Assembly: GCA_041305345.1 (NCBI GenBank)
Contig: JBFYLP010000006.1
Span: 124,001 to 188,000 of the forward strand
Source: JACRGC01 sp041305345
GTDB lineage: Archaea > Micrarchaeota > Micrarchaeia > Norongarragalinales > SBBD01
Direction of reading: 5' to 3'
Length of the DNA stretch: 64,000 bases
The position numbers and the translations under genes were made by a program. This document shows, one piece after another, positions 1 through 7,802 of this stretch (position 1 is its first letter; every line of letters begins with the position of its first letter). The notes beneath the pieces were generated by a model that saw nothing but the letters and a program-made list of their open reading frames with translations, had not been told where the DNA came from and made no database searches.

Positions 1-1
1 C

Positions 2-319
2 GTGGGGCTTACCGACAGGGGAATGGGGCACGCGTTCAAGGAATGCGTCGATGCGAATTGCGGAATGGATTGCAGGGTGATGGTGATGGGCCACCTTCTA
101 AGGGGCGGAACGCCTACTGCGTACGATAGGGTGATGGCAGCTAGGGTCGGCGCTGCTGCAGTTGACTTCATCAAGGATGAAAAATTTGGGATGATGACTG
201 CGATGCAAAGCGGCGAGATTAGGCCATTCCCGCTAAGGGAGGTCGTTGGAAAATACCGCACTGTTGGCGACCAGGAGTACAAATTATTGCAAAGCCTATT
301 CGAGGGCGACCTTGGCTAA
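2..319 (+). CDS. pfkA: 6-phosphofructokinase (PfkA family), C-terminal part
   Basis: Partial gene entering from the left edge; the frame is open from base 2, so the real start lies outside. The 105 visible residues contain the PfkA-family stretch MGHLLRGGTPTAYDRVMAAR (about residues 29-48), which in bacterial ATP- or PPi-dependent phosphofructokinases lines the active site and the fructose-6-phosphate pocket, followed by the usual short C-terminal helices. The enzyme phosphorylates fructose 6-phosphate in glycolysis. Many archaea use an unrelated ADP-dependent enzyme, so this family is noteworthy here. It converges on the next gene with a 4-bp overlap. Phosphate donor cannot be told from this part. 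Confidence 0.82.
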   Translation: MGLTDRGMGHAFKECVDANCGMDCRVMVMGHLLRGGTPTAYDRVMAARVGAAAVDFIKDEKFGMMTAMQSGEIRPFPLREVVGKYRTVGDQEYKLLQSLFEGDLG

Positions 320-1068
320 ATTGCCTGCATCTTCTTCTCTTCTATTAGCCTAGCGAACGCATACGGGTTCAATCCGAAATGCTCCTTCCGCAGATGGCGA
401 GTCAGCCCCGCTTTGGAAAATTTAGCCGCAACCCGCATAAACCTCCTTGCTGAAAACGCATCCGAATATTTCTGCTTTTCTGCCTTGGTCATGCCAGCAC
501 GCAAATGAATAAGATCCACCAATAGGGAATTCAAATCCTTTTTCCAGCGCGTGAGATGAAATGGTCTAACCAAATCAATCACACCGTGCCTTAACAATTC
601 ACTAGCGAGCTTGTCGAATTTTTCTGGCGAAGGCATATCGATGGTTCCAGCCGCACGCCTTAATGAATCATCCCCGAATTGCGAGAGGGGAATTTGCAAT
701 TTTTCGGCAAGCTCCCTGATCCGGGAATACCGCATTTCTGCAGCGGTGGAGGGGAAGGACCCTATAACCGGAGCGGTTGAAGCGTTCAGAAGCGCACCTA
801 ATTTCCCCTTGTAGGAGCGGTAAACCCTGCCGACATGTTGCTTTGTGACGCCGAGTTCCCTGGCAACCTCCCCCAGCGTACGGTAGCGGCCATCTAAAGC
901 CAATAACGTTCCAAGGATGAGGCCGTTGGTTCCGGCAACCTTCCCTACCGCATCCCTCATAAGCCTCGACCGGATGGGCAGGTACGGGTTCCCCAAGTGT
1001 TCTCCGAAGAGATGGGTAATTCGCTTATCAATGCCGGTTTCCTCGGTAGCCTTTTTGACGCGGGGCAT
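316..1068 (-). CDS. Helix-turn-helix protein of unknown function
   Basis: A 250-residue protein not recognised as a named family. Residues about 62-86 (RTLGEVARELGVTKQHVGRV) look like a sigma-70 region-4-type or LuxR-like helix-turn-helix, so DNA binding is likely. The remainder is mostly helical and basic with no catalytic motif or membrane segment. A TATA-like TTTAAATG at 1089-1097 on the minus strand lies about 25 nt above the ATG, so the transcript is probably leaderless. It is the last gene before the convergent pfkA end and follows glnA on the same strand. A regulatory role is inference only. Confidence 0.6.
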   Translation of the reverse strand: MPRVKKATEETGIDKRITHLFGEHLGNPYLPIRSRLMRDAVGKVAGTNGLILGTLLALDGRYRTLGEVARELGVTKQHVGRVYRSYKGKLGALLNASTAPVIGSFPSTAAEMRYSRIRELAEKLQIPLSQFGDDSLRRAAGTIDMPSPEKFDKLASELLRHGVIDLVRPFHLTRWKKDLNSLLVDLIHLRAGMTKAEKQKYSDAFSARRFMRVAAKFSKAGLTRHLRKEHFGLNPYAFARLIEEKKMQAI

Positions 1069-1113
1069 AAGTAGGTGAGGAAGGATGCATTTAAAAAAAT
1101 GAAGCGACGCCGC

Positions 1114-2649
1114 TCACGCATCGTAGTAAAGGTACATCTCATAAGGATGGGGCCTAATCCTAACCGGGTCGACTTCCGCCTCGCGCTTGTACTCGATCCA
1201 CTGGTGGATTAGCGCCCTGCTGAACACGCCGCCCCTTAGAAGGAAGTCGTGGTCGCATTGCAGGCTGGAAAGCGCTGCCTCCAGGGATGCGGGAACAGAC
1301 CTAATCTTTTTCTTCTCCTCTTCTGAGAGCTTGTAAATGTTGCGGTCCATCGGGCCGTATCCCTTTTCAACGGGATCTATCTTTTTATGTATTCCATCGA
1401 TGCCTGCCATCAGCATCGCCGCAAATGCGAGGTATGGATTTGCCGTAGCATCCGGAGGCCGGAATTCAAGCCGCTTGCTTTTCTGCGCCCGGTCTCCTTG
1501 CATGTACATCGGCACCCGAATCGCAGCTGAACGGTTCCGTTGCGAGAAGGCGATGTTCACCGGCGCCTCATAGCCTGGAACAAGGCGCTTATATGAATTG
1601 GTTGAAGGCGCGCAGAAGGCCATCAGTGCATCCGCGTGGTCGAGAAGGCCGCCGATGTAGTAAAGTGCGGTCTGGGAGAGTTCGGCGTAGCCTGCAGAAT
1701 CAAAGAAAAGGTTCCTTCCTCCCTTCCATAAAGACTGGTGAACGTGCATCCCAGAGCCATTGTCGCCAAATATCGGCTTTGGCATGAAAGTTGCGGTCTT
1801 GCCGTGCATCCTTGCGGTATTCTTGATGACATACTTATAGAGCATCGTCTTGTCACCCATGCTCGTAAGCGAATCATACCGCATGTCGATTTCTGCCTGC
1901 GCGAAAGCGACCTCGTGGTGCTGAGTTTCAACGTGGATGCCAGTTGCCTCGAGGGTTTTTGCCATATCCGTACGGATGTCGGTTTGCGTGTCTGCGGGTG
2001 AAACCGGAAAATAGCCTTCCTTGGGCCTTATCTTATGGCCCAGGTTGCCGCGCTCATTAACCCCGCCATCCGTGCTGCTATGGTGGGATTCAGAAGTGAA
2101 AAGCTCATACCCTGAGCCGAGGTCGCCGTGGTTGTACTTGATGGAATCGAAGATGAAGAACTCGAGCTCGGGCCCCCAATAGCTCACATCCGCGATGCCA
2201 GATTCCAAAAGGTATTGCTCGGCCTTCTGCGCAATGAATCGCGGGTCCTTATGGTACCGCTCCTTCACTTTTCCCGAAGGCATGGCAACATCGCAAGTGA
2301 TCGAAAGGGTGGTTTCCTTCATGAAGGGGTCGATGAATGCGGTCTTCGGATCCGGCAAAAGCAGCATGTCGCTCTCCTCTATTCCCTGGAAGCCCCTTAT
2401 CGATGAGCCATCGAAGCCTTCACCGTCGAGGAAGGTGGTTTCGGTTAGCTGCGAGATAGGAACTGTCTTGTGCTGCCAAACTCCGGGAAGGTCGACGAAC
2501 TTGAAATCCGCCATTATCGCACCACGGTCCGTGGCGAATTCGAAAAGGTCGAGGGCCGTAAGCCCAAGGAACTTCATTGAGTTAACATGCGATGGAGTTG
2601 CGCTGCCCGCACGTACCTGCCGTGCGACCTCAAGTTCGACGTTTCCCAT
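1114..2649 (-). CDS. glnA: Glutamine synthetase type I
   Basis: Makes glutamine from glutamate, ammonia and ATP in the cytoplasm. Using the ATG at 2649 (511 residues), visible motifs are DGSSIRGFQ (80-88), the metal-binding GPELEFF (159-165), the ATP signature KPIFGDNGSGMHVHQ (291-305), NRSAAIR and RLEFRPPDATANPY. NIYKLSEEE keeps a tyrosine where GSI-beta enzymes are adenylylated, although no adenylyltransferase is seen here. The ATG at 2673 in frame is possible, but 2649 has a GGGTGGGA ribosome-binding site directly before it. The N-terminus is about 30 residues longer than usual for GSI. Two TATA-like boxes lie upstream. Confidence 0.95.
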   Translation of the reverse strand: MGNVELEVARQVRAGSATPSHVNSMKFLGLTALDLFEFATDRGAIMADFKFVDLPGVWQHKTVPISQLTETTFLDGEGFDGSSIRGFQGIEESDMLLLPDPKTAFIDPFMKETTLSITCDVAMPSGKVKERYHKDPRFIAQKAEQYLLESGIADVSYWGPELEFFIFDSIKYNHGDLGSGYELFTSESHHSSTDGGVNERGNLGHKIRPKEGYFPVSPADTQTDIRTDMAKTLEATGIHVETQHHEVAFAQAEIDMRYDSLTSMGDKTMLYKYVIKNTARMHGKTATFMPKPIFGDNGSGMHVHQSLWKGGRNLFFDSAGYAELSQTALYYIGGLLDHADALMAFCAPSTNSYKRLVPGYEAPVNIAFSQRNRSAAIRVPMYMQGDRAQKSKRLEFRPPDATANPYLAFAAMLMAGIDGIHKKIDPVEKGYGPMDRNIYKLSEEEKKKIRSVPASLEAALSSLQCDHDFLLRGGVFSRALIHQWIEYKREAEVDPVRIRPHPYEMYLYYDA

Positions 2650-2733
2650 TTTTTCCCACCCTATTGGCTGCACTAATGAATGGAGACAAGAAGGCTAGCC
2701 TAAGAATGCAATGCAAAAGAAAATGCAGACAAG

Positions 2734-2785
2734 TATTTAAAGCTTTCTAAAAATAATCAGACATTTGTGCAAATTTTATTTAAAG
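2734..2785 (-). promoter_or_regulatory. Putative glnA promoter region (two TATA-like boxes)
   Basis: On the minus strand TTTAAATA (2734-2741) and CTTTAAATA (2777-2785) resemble archaeal TATA boxes. The nearer one would start transcription around 2709, giving a leader of about 60 nt before the ATG at 2649. Two boxes could mean two start sites or a site for a nitrogen regulator; neither is demonstrated. Confidence 0.45.
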
Positions 2786-2886
2786 ATTAGTACTTATGTA
2801 CGATCATTATTAAATCGGGGCACGTCCATCAAACGCGCGTCCATCGGAGGGGAAGGGTTATAATTGGCATCCGGGATTATGTGGGT

Positions 2887-3693
2887 ATGGAACAAAGGAA
2901 ATTGCCTTTGGGGACAATTGCGCTAAGCGTTGCAATGCTCGCATCATATTTCGCACTTTCTTCCGAGACAGCGTACATAACGGAAGCAAACCTCGATCAA
3001 CTTGCGCTAAACCCCCAAAATCCCATATCGGTAGTAACCCACCTGTTCATCCACGTCGGGATCTTCCACCTCCTTGGCAACCTGCTGCCCCTGATGGCTT
3101 TCGCATTCGTGCTTGAAATGGTGCTGCTCTCGTGGGACATAGTGGCAATTTTCCTCATATCGGGCACCATATCATCCCTGCTCTTCGCACTTGGGAATCC
3201 GGGCGTGCCCCTAATTGGAGCTTCCGCGGGCATTTCAGGCCTGCTTTCGGCAACGGTTCTGACAAAGCCCAAGGCGGCGCTTGTGTTGCTGGTCCTGACC
3301 CCCATCTTGATACAGGCGGTGCTGTTTCCCGGCGCGCAATTTGCTACACTGGCATATCAGAGCAGCCTCGAGGAAAGCAGGCAAGAGCTTGGCGAGGAAC
3401 TGGTGCAGGCGGTTGAGCTAAACAAAACGCCGGAAATAATAACGCAGATAAATAGGACGCTTGTGCAAACGGAGGAGAAGATCGAAATAACATCCGTTGG
3501 AAAGGAAAGGGAGGAAAAGACGCCAACGGATTTCATGGTGCACCTCTATGGCGCGATCACGGGAGCTTTTTACGTGTATTTCCTAAAAAGGAAGAGCCTA
3601 AAGGAAGGGGAGCAGGAGTTCGTGGAAATCGGCGGAGGGATCTTCAAGGCGATTGATTGGCTTGGCAGCAAGCTGGGGAGGAGAAATCGGTAA
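2887..3693 (+). CDS. Rhomboid family intramembrane serine protease
   Basis: Polytopic membrane protein that should cleave transmembrane segments within the bilayer. With the ATG at 2887 (268 residues), the HLFIHVGIFHLLGN motif (52-65) matches the rhomboid H-x-x-x-N region, GASAG (111-115) carries the nucleophile Ser113, and His219 in MVHLYGAITGAFY fits the catalytic histidine of the last helix. Odd feature: about 60 charged residues (roughly 155-213), predicted soluble, sit between the serine and histidine segments, which is larger than usual. A GTG two codons earlier (2881) is the alternative start. Substrate unknown. Confidence 0.85.
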   Translation: MEQRKLPLGTIALSVAMLASYFALSSETAYITEANLDQLALNPQNPISVVTHLFIHVGIFHLLGNLLPLMAFAFVLEMVLLSWDIVAIFLISGTISSLLFALGNPGVPLIGASAGISGLLSATVLTKPKAALVLLVLTPILIQAVLFPGAQFATLAYQSSLEESRQELGEELVQAVELNKTPEIITQINRTLVQTEEKIEITSVGKEREEKTPTDFMVHLYGAITGAFYVYFLKRKSLKEGEQEFVEIGGGIFKAIDWLGSKLGRRNR

Positions 3694-3737
3694 ATACAGC
3701 CCATCCGATAAGTAATTTAAAGCCGGAAATCAAGAAT

Positions 3738-3914
3738 ATTAACTCCTCAAATAAGAGGGGGAGCGAACAAGCGTCTTGGGGGAAGGATCCCCCGATTCCC
3801 TTGGAATCAGCCCCCTTAAGTTGACGAAATTAGTAGGGTGGAGGCAACACGAGTTTAGGAAAGGGTGACGATTCGACAAAAGTAGGGGAAACCTAGGTTT
3901 CCCATAGACTTGTC
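3738..3914 (+). ncRNA. Candidate structured RNA upstream of tRNA-Cys
   Basis: No plausible gene lies in 3694-3914, but the sequence folds strongly. CTCCTC/GAGGGG forms a hairpin at 3742-3761. CGTC..GGGGG pairs with CCCCC..GACG around an inner GATTCC-CTT-GGAATC hairpin (3772-3826). A long two-part hairpin ends at 3915, the first base of tRNA-Cys. A TATA-like AATTTAAAG near 3712-3720 would start transcription about 3740, whereas no TATA box sits at the expected place for the tRNA itself, so both may share one transcript. It does not match the SRP, 5S or RNase P RNA signatures known to me. Confidence 0.35.
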
Positions 3915-3915
3915 G
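3874..3915 (+). repeat. Two-part hairpin module, copy A
   Basis: Outer stem CGACAA/TTGTCG and inner stem GGGAAACC/GGTTTCCC around TA, separated by an internal loop. The right strand ends with the first G of tRNA-Cys. The same architecture recurs in the tRNA-Asn intron and after a truncated tRNA-Thr end. It could be a mobile or regulatory element, or a processing signal. Confidence 0.5.
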
Positions 3916-4076
3916 CGGGGATGACAGATCGGCTATGTATCCGCCTGCAGAAGCCCCTTTTTCTTTCCCGAAAGAAAAAGGCCCTTGGGTTCAAAAAGAA
4001 AGGGCATTGGTTCGGAAAATCGGAAAAGGGAAACTGCGGCCAGCGGAGTAGGGGAGTTCAACTCTCCCTCCCCGCT
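3915..4076 (+). tRNA. tRNA-Cys (GCA) with a 91-nt intron at 37/38
   Basis: Exon 1 is 3915-3950 and exon 2 is 4042-4076. The acceptor stem GCGGGGA/TCCCCGC is perfect, the anticodon stem is TCCGC/GCGGA with loop CTGCAGA (anticodon GCA at 3947-3949), and the T-arm is GGGAG-TTCAACT-CTCCC. The discriminator is U73, the cysteine identity base. The D-stem is only three good pairs (ACA/TGT) and position 10 is A. The intron 3951-4041 has a proper bulge-helix-bulge: AGA and CCA bulges flank the 4-bp helix CTGC/GCGG, with cuts AG^A and CC^A. The intron holds a 12-bp pyrimidine/purine hairpin at 3956-3981. CCA is not encoded. T-rich bases follow as a terminator. Confidence 0.9.
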
Positions 4077-4104
4077 TTTTTCATTATTAAATTCGCAACT
4101 CTAA

Positions 4105-4190
4105 TTGCCTTTTCTTTTGCGGTGCCTTACGCTTTTCTTTTTGCGAAAAGAAAAGCAAGGCGAGGTTCAACTCTTTCTCCCCGCTTCATT
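4105..4190 (+). repeat. Decayed second copy of the tRNA-Cys 3' part
   Basis: TTCAACTCTTTCTCCCCGCTT (4166 onward) repeats the T-loop, T-stem and acceptor end of tRNA-Cys (4057-4077) with two changes, and is preceded by a GCTTTTCTTTT/GAAAAGAAAAGC hairpin like the one in the intron. The upstream T-stem half (CGAGG) no longer pairs well, so this is not a working tRNA. It may be a tandem duplication remnant or the trace of an insertion at the tRNA 3' end. Confidence 0.5.
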
Positions 4191-4251
4191 TTTTCCTCTT
4201 CAAAAAGCGCCACCAATCGGCAAAAGGCCGGATTTGACAGAATTAACCAAA

Positions 4252-4268
4252 CATATATATTTATATAA
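4252..4268 (+). promoter_or_regulatory. TATA box of the AbiE-type operon
   Basis: A long A/T box, CATATATATTTATATAA, lies about 30 nt above the ATG at 4290. This spacing predicts a transcript with almost no leader. Confidence 0.5.
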
Positions 4269-4289
4269 CTTAGGTTAATCAACTTATCA

Positions 4290-4937
4290 ATGAAAATCCC
4301 TTTGGAGAAGCGATTACGGAAGCGGGCGCACAGGCTTATTGCGGCCCTGCAAGACGAGGTGCTTGAAATCCTCTATTCATTGCAGCAAAAGCTGATCATC
4401 CACGGAGGAACTGCCATATGGCGGTGCTACGGGGGCGGAAGGTTCTCGGAAGATATAGATATGTATTCAGCTTCGTTGCCGGAAGGGTTTGAAAATCAGC
4501 TAAGGGAAATGGTGCACTCAAGAGGGCTGCAATTAAAAAAATTCAAGAAAACGGGGAATCTGGTGTTCTGCAAGGTGGCTGACGGTGAGGTGGAAATACG
4601 AATTGAAATCAATTTCTCCAAAGCACCCCATGCAATTGCAATTCCATACGAGAAGCTCGACGGCTCCTCGATGATCGTCTTTGCACTGCCAATAGATGCG
4701 TTAATAATCGAAAAGGCCGCCGCATACCTCTCAAGAAAATTCGTGCGGGACATTTACGACGTATATTTCCTCGCGGGAAGGGGCGCATTGGATGGGAAAA
4801 CCGAAAAACAGCTTGGCGGCATGCTTGCAAACCTTCCCGAACCGATTGATGAAAGCAACCTTAACTCCATAGTATATTCCGGTGCGGTCCCTTCCTTCGG
4901 GCAAATGCGGGAATATTTGGAAGGGAGATTCAAATGA
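4290..4937 (+). CDS. AbiEii-type nucleotidyltransferase toxin
   Basis: A 215-residue protein with the nucleotidyltransferase core of the AbiEii/MenT family: HGGTAIW (38-44), then RFSEDID (51-57), in which the two aspartates bind metal, and a strand with EIRIEI that may supply the third acid. In known type IV toxin-antitoxin pairs such enzymes add nucleotides to tRNA or another target and arrest growth. It overlaps its partner by 4 bp. The order is toxin first, the reverse of classical abiEi-abiEii. It lies just downstream of tRNA-Cys. Target and activity are inferred. Confidence 0.8.
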   Translation: MKIPLEKRLRKRAHRLIAALQDEVLEILYSLQQKLIIHGGTAIWRCYGGGRFSEDIDMYSASLPEGFENQLREMVHSRGLQLKKFKKTGNLVFCKVADGEVEIRIEINFSKAPHAIAIPYEKLDGSSMIVFALPIDALIIEKAAAYLSRKFVRDIYDVYFLAGRGALDGKTEKQLGGMLANLPEPIDESNLNSIVYSGAVPSFGQMREYLEGRFK

Positions 4938-5518
4938 CACTGACAAGGGAGCTTGAAAAATATTTTTCAAAACAGCCGGCTTTCATGAATGGGGATGTGA
5001 GGAGGGTTTTCCCCAAGGCGAGCCAGGGATACCTAAACCTGCTGATCCACAACATGCTGAAATCGAAAAGGGTGTTCAGGATCAGCAGGGGCGTTTATTC
5101 CTTCCATGATGATCCGCAGGTGGTGGGGTTTGCGTTCAGGCCGTTTTATTACGGCTTGCAGGATGCACTTTCTTTCCATGGCTTATGGGAGCAGGAAACG
5201 AACCCGGCAGTAATTACGGTTAGGAGGGTGAGAAGCGGACTGCGCTCATATGAGAATGGGAATTACGTTGTTCGGAGAATCGGAAGGAAGATGTTTTTCG
5301 GGTTTGAGTCGGTAAAATACGGCGATTATTGGATGCCTGTTTCGGATGTTGAAAAAACCCTGATAGATTTGGTGTATTTCAAGCAGCATATCACTGCGGA
5401 TTTGAAAAAAGAATTCCGGAAAAGGGTTCGGAGGGATAAGTTGGCGCAATACCTGAAGAAATGCCCGAAATACGTGAGAAGAAAGGTCAACGCCGTTCTG
5501 AGTAAATTATACATGTGA
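4934..5518 (+). CDS. AbiEi-type antitoxin or HTH protein
   Basis: A 194-residue partner of the preceding toxin. The N-terminal 55 residues (VRRVFPKASQGYLNLLIHNMLKSKRVFRISRGVYSF) look like the winged helix of AbiEi antitoxins, and the rest has the family pattern of a YYGLQDALSFHGLWEQ helix and a SDVEKTLIDLVYF segment. AbiEi proteins repress their own operon and neutralise the toxin. The ATG overlaps the toxin stop codon, implying translational coupling. Family assignment rests on pattern and context. Confidence 0.72.
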   Translation: MTLTRELEKYFSKQPAFMNGDVRRVFPKASQGYLNLLIHNMLKSKRVFRISRGVYSFHDDPQVVGFAFRPFYYGLQDALSFHGLWEQETNPAVITVRRVRSGLRSYENGNYVVRRIGRKMFFGFESVKYGDYWMPVSDVEKTLIDLVYFKQHITADLKKEFRKRVRRDKLAQYLKKCPKYVRRKVNAVLSKLYM

Positions 5519-5539
5519 GAGAGCGCTTCTGCATCCACG

Positions 5540-5758
5540 CTATTTTTCACTTTCCTCTTTCTCCTCGCCATCCTCCACGAAGTCCTCGCCGAACTCCTCC
5601 ATGAACTTCTCGTCCAGATCGTTTAGCTTCTCTTCAACCATGTTCAAACGGCGGTCGAGCTCGGATTGCTTCTCCTTCATTATCCGGAGGTTTTTTGCAA
5701 TGTCGGATTCGCCCTCGAACACTTCCGGAACATCAGACAGCCTGCGTCTTTTCGGCAT
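5540..5758 (-). CDS. Small acidic coiled-coil protein
   Basis: A 72-residue protein from the ATG at 5758, chosen because GGTGGTACTC precedes it; the longer frame from GTG 5767 would place that motif inside the coding sequence. The N-terminus is basic (PKRRRLSD), the middle is a heptad-rich helix (IMKEKQSELDRRLNMVEEKLNDLDEK) and the tail is very acidic. No known family recognised. It converges on the AbiE pair, and its separate strand argues against membership in that operon. Confidence 0.55.
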   Translation of the reverse strand: MPKRRRLSDVPEVFEGESDIAKNLRIMKEKQSELDRRLNMVEEKLNDLDEKFMEEFGEDFVEDGEEKEESEK

Positions 5759-5836
5759 GAGTACCACCAGTTCAGAAAAAAAGTAAAATAGAATAAGATA
5801 GGAAGGAATAAAAATGATATTTTGTTAAAAACCGAT

Positions 5837-6250
5837 ATGGGCATCGAGAGTGCATATGTGAAGATATTTGGAGATCCTAAGGAGCTGATAATCAACGCAT
5901 TTACCAAGCCGGCATTCTCCCTCCTTCTGCTGGTATTCACATATATGAGCGTAAGTCAACCCAACAATTTCAATGCATATGTCCTATTTCCGTTTTATTT
6001 AATCGGCCAAATCCTCTGGTGGGGATTGCTTGCGGCCTACGGATTCGACTTCATTAATGGTGACGGGGTCAAATTCATAAATGAAAAGGCAAAGGAATTA
6101 CTGATGCCGCCAATGACGTTGAAAAAGGCGGTTACGAGTATCATTGCCCTGCCTAGCGCGGTGTTCCTTTTTATTGGCGTAATGACGGCAGTGGCAGTAA
6201 ACGTTAACGCAATAATCCGGTTCATTTTCAACCTAATTCTTGGAAAATAG
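5837..6250 (+). CDS. Small membrane protein of unknown function
   Basis: About 137 residues from the ATG at 5837. Three hydrophobic segments are visible: KPAFSLLLLVFTYMSV, AYVLFPFYLIGQILWWGLLAAYGF and AVTSIIALPSAVFLFIGVMTAVAV, followed by a hydrophobic amphipathic tail. The order of helices and the charged loop resemble small Yip1-like membrane domains, but this is weak. A TTG at 5822 is an alternative start. It converges with the KaiC-like gene, with only seven bases between the two stops. Confidence 0.5.
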   Translation: MGIESAYVKIFGDPKELIINAFTKPAFSLLLLVFTYMSVSQPNNFNAYVLFPFYLIGQILWWGLLAAYGFDFINGDGVKFINEKAKELLMPPMTLKKAVTSIIALPSAVFLFIGVMTAVAVNVNAIIRFIFNLILGK

Positions 6251-6257
6251 CGGCCCC

Positions 6258-7010
6258 CTACTTGAAGACCTCTTCCACTTTCTTCACGACAATTCCCTTC
6301 TCGCCGATCTCAAGCGGATGGATCTCAAGAGAGTGCTTCGTTCCGCGCATCTTCCGGACGTAGAGGGTGCGCGTTGCGCCGGTTCCCACGCCTAGAAAAT
6401 TCAGTATGATGACTCCGTCGGCGACGTATTCCTCTACCTCGTATTTGGAGAATTGCATAGCTGCTCCAGAGCCGAGCGATTGCTCGGGGATTTCGGAAGT
6501 GATGATTGTTGTCAAGCCGGAACGTGCGACGATGTAGGCGAGCTTGAGCACTGCCCGACGGATCTGCGATTCGCCCTCAAGTTGCGAAGCCATTGCAGGC
6601 ACCGAATCTATGACGAGCCTCTTTGCGCTTATGTTCCTTGCGACCCCGAGGATGTCGACAAGGAGCTTGTCGATGTCGAGCTGGCCTGGAAGGATCGCAT
6701 GCTCCTCCTCCGAAGGCACGCCCGCACGAGCGGAAGTCGCATCCACTATCGCAAGGAGGTCGTTGTCCTCGAGCTCCTTTAGGTTCCATTTAAAATTCAG
6801 CATATCCTGCCGGATCTTTTCTGGCATCTCATCGAAAGTGACGAACACGCCGGGCTCCTCGGCTTCGAGTATCCCGCGGTAGATGAATTGCATCGAAAAT
6901 ATTGACTTGCCGGTGCCGCAAGCGCCCGAAACGAGGATCGCCCTTTTCTTCGGGAAGCCGCCCCCGACCAACTCGTCCAAGCCGTAGATGCCCGAAGTAG
7001 TACGATCCAT
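6258..7010 (-). CDS. KaiC-like RecA-superfamily ATPase
   Basis: A 250-residue single-domain ATPase. Walker A is GACGTGKS (29-36), the acidic FDEMPEK after strand 3 fits the KaiC catalytic glutamate region, and Walker B is RLVIDS near residue 140. The opening TTSGIYGLDELVGGGFPKK is typical of archaeal KaiC/GvpD proteins. Such single-domain paralogues are common in archaea and are thought to act in signalling, often with an unknown partner; a circadian role is not implied. Start fixed by the conserved N-terminus. The 117-base gap to the next gene holds no obvious feature. Confidence 0.85.
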   Translation of the reverse strand: MDRTTSGIYGLDELVGGGFPKKRAILVSGACGTGKSIFSMQFIYRGILEAEEPGVFVTFDEMPEKIRQDMLNFKWNLKELEDNDLLAIVDATSARAGVPSEEEHAILPGQLDIDKLLVDILGVARNISAKRLVIDSVPAMASQLEGESQIRRAVLKLAYIVARSGLTTIITSEIPEQSLGSGAAMQFSKYEVEEYVADGVIILNFLGVGTGATRTLYVRKMRGTKHSLEIHPLEIGEKGIVVKKVEEVFK

Positions 7011-7127
7011 TCAAATCACGCAGCCATTAATGAAAAGTTGTTTAAATAGTTATTGTTTGCCGTGCGGGATGATCGATTCAAGGCGGGGTAGGGCCGGCCT
7101 TTTTTCCTGCCGACATAAAAAAACAAA

Positions 7128-7688
7128 TCATTTGCGGTAGTTCCTGATCTGGCCCTTTTCACTTTCCTTTTGTATCTTCCTTCCAAGGATGTTGTTGATT
7201 GTCCGTTCGGCAAACGCCTCGGCACGAACGAGGTCGTTCTCATCAAGGCCTCCCTTCCCAAAAAACGCCTCCAGCCCCTTCCTTTTCAGGGAGAGGGTGT
7301 TTGAGACGTCAGCATCCTTCTTCCTAAGTTCGCCCTCTATCCGCTGGAGGTATTTCCGGTTTATGTAATAGGAGCAGAAAAGCGCGATCTTCTTCCCGGC
7401 AAAGTCGTTGCCAGCAATGAAATCGAGTAGGCGGTTGCTCTGGGAAAGGTTGTGGATTTCAAAACCTAGGAAAATAAGGTCGAAGGGGCTGGTGTCGTGC
7501 GTGATGCTTGAAGGCTTGCCTTGGCCTCGGAATTGCCGCAGGAAGCCGAGGTAGTCGAAGAGGGCGTAAGAATCCCCAAGATCGCGCAACTCTGGCTGGA
7601 AGCCAGCAGCCTTGCAGCCTAGAGCCACGTGATCCGCAAGCTTTTTGGCAGAACCAGTCTTGGATGCATACGCGATCAGGATGCGCAT
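7128..7688 (-). CDS. Flavodoxin-fold protein
   Basis: A 186-residue cytosolic protein. The N-terminus MRILIAYASKTGSAKKLADHV matches the flavodoxin strand and FMN phosphate loop (S-K-T-G-S-A), and FDLIFLGFEIHNLSQSNRLLDFI followed by GKKIALFCSYY matches the next alternating strands. It resembles flavodoxin-like or menaquinone-dependent protoporphyrinogen-oxidase-type domains, probably binding FMN for electron transfer. A long charged C-terminal helix region is extra. A riboflavin kinase, which makes FMN, is encoded divergently about 115 bases away, a suggestive but unproven link. Confidence 0.7.
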   Translation of the reverse strand: MRILIAYASKTGSAKKLADHVALGCKAAGFQPELRDLGDSYALFDYLGFLRQFRGQGKPSSITHDTSPFDLIFLGFEIHNLSQSNRLLDFIAGNDFAGKKIALFCSYYINRKYLQRIEGELRKKDADVSNTLSLKRKGLEAFFGKGGLDENDLVRAEAFAERTINNILGRKIQKESEKGQIRNYRK

Positions 7689-7802
7689 AAGGAAGTTATT
7701 TGAGCAATGTATTTAAAGCTTGAAGGCTCAACCGCATAGTGACGGCGCCTTTATTTTAAAAAACAGCAGGGGGCGCCGCCTGAATTGAATTCGAGTGGGA
7801 AA

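Noticed and set aside
3871..3880. TTCGACA, resembling a T-loop, upstream of tRNA-Cys
   Set aside because: No flanking stem and no matching acceptor or anticodon arm; it belongs to the hairpin module.
3921..4268. Open frame of 115 codons on the plus strand
   Set aside because: It runs through tRNA-Cys exons and intron and the decayed repeat; its product is Lys/Phe-rich low complexity from the pyrimidine hairpins.
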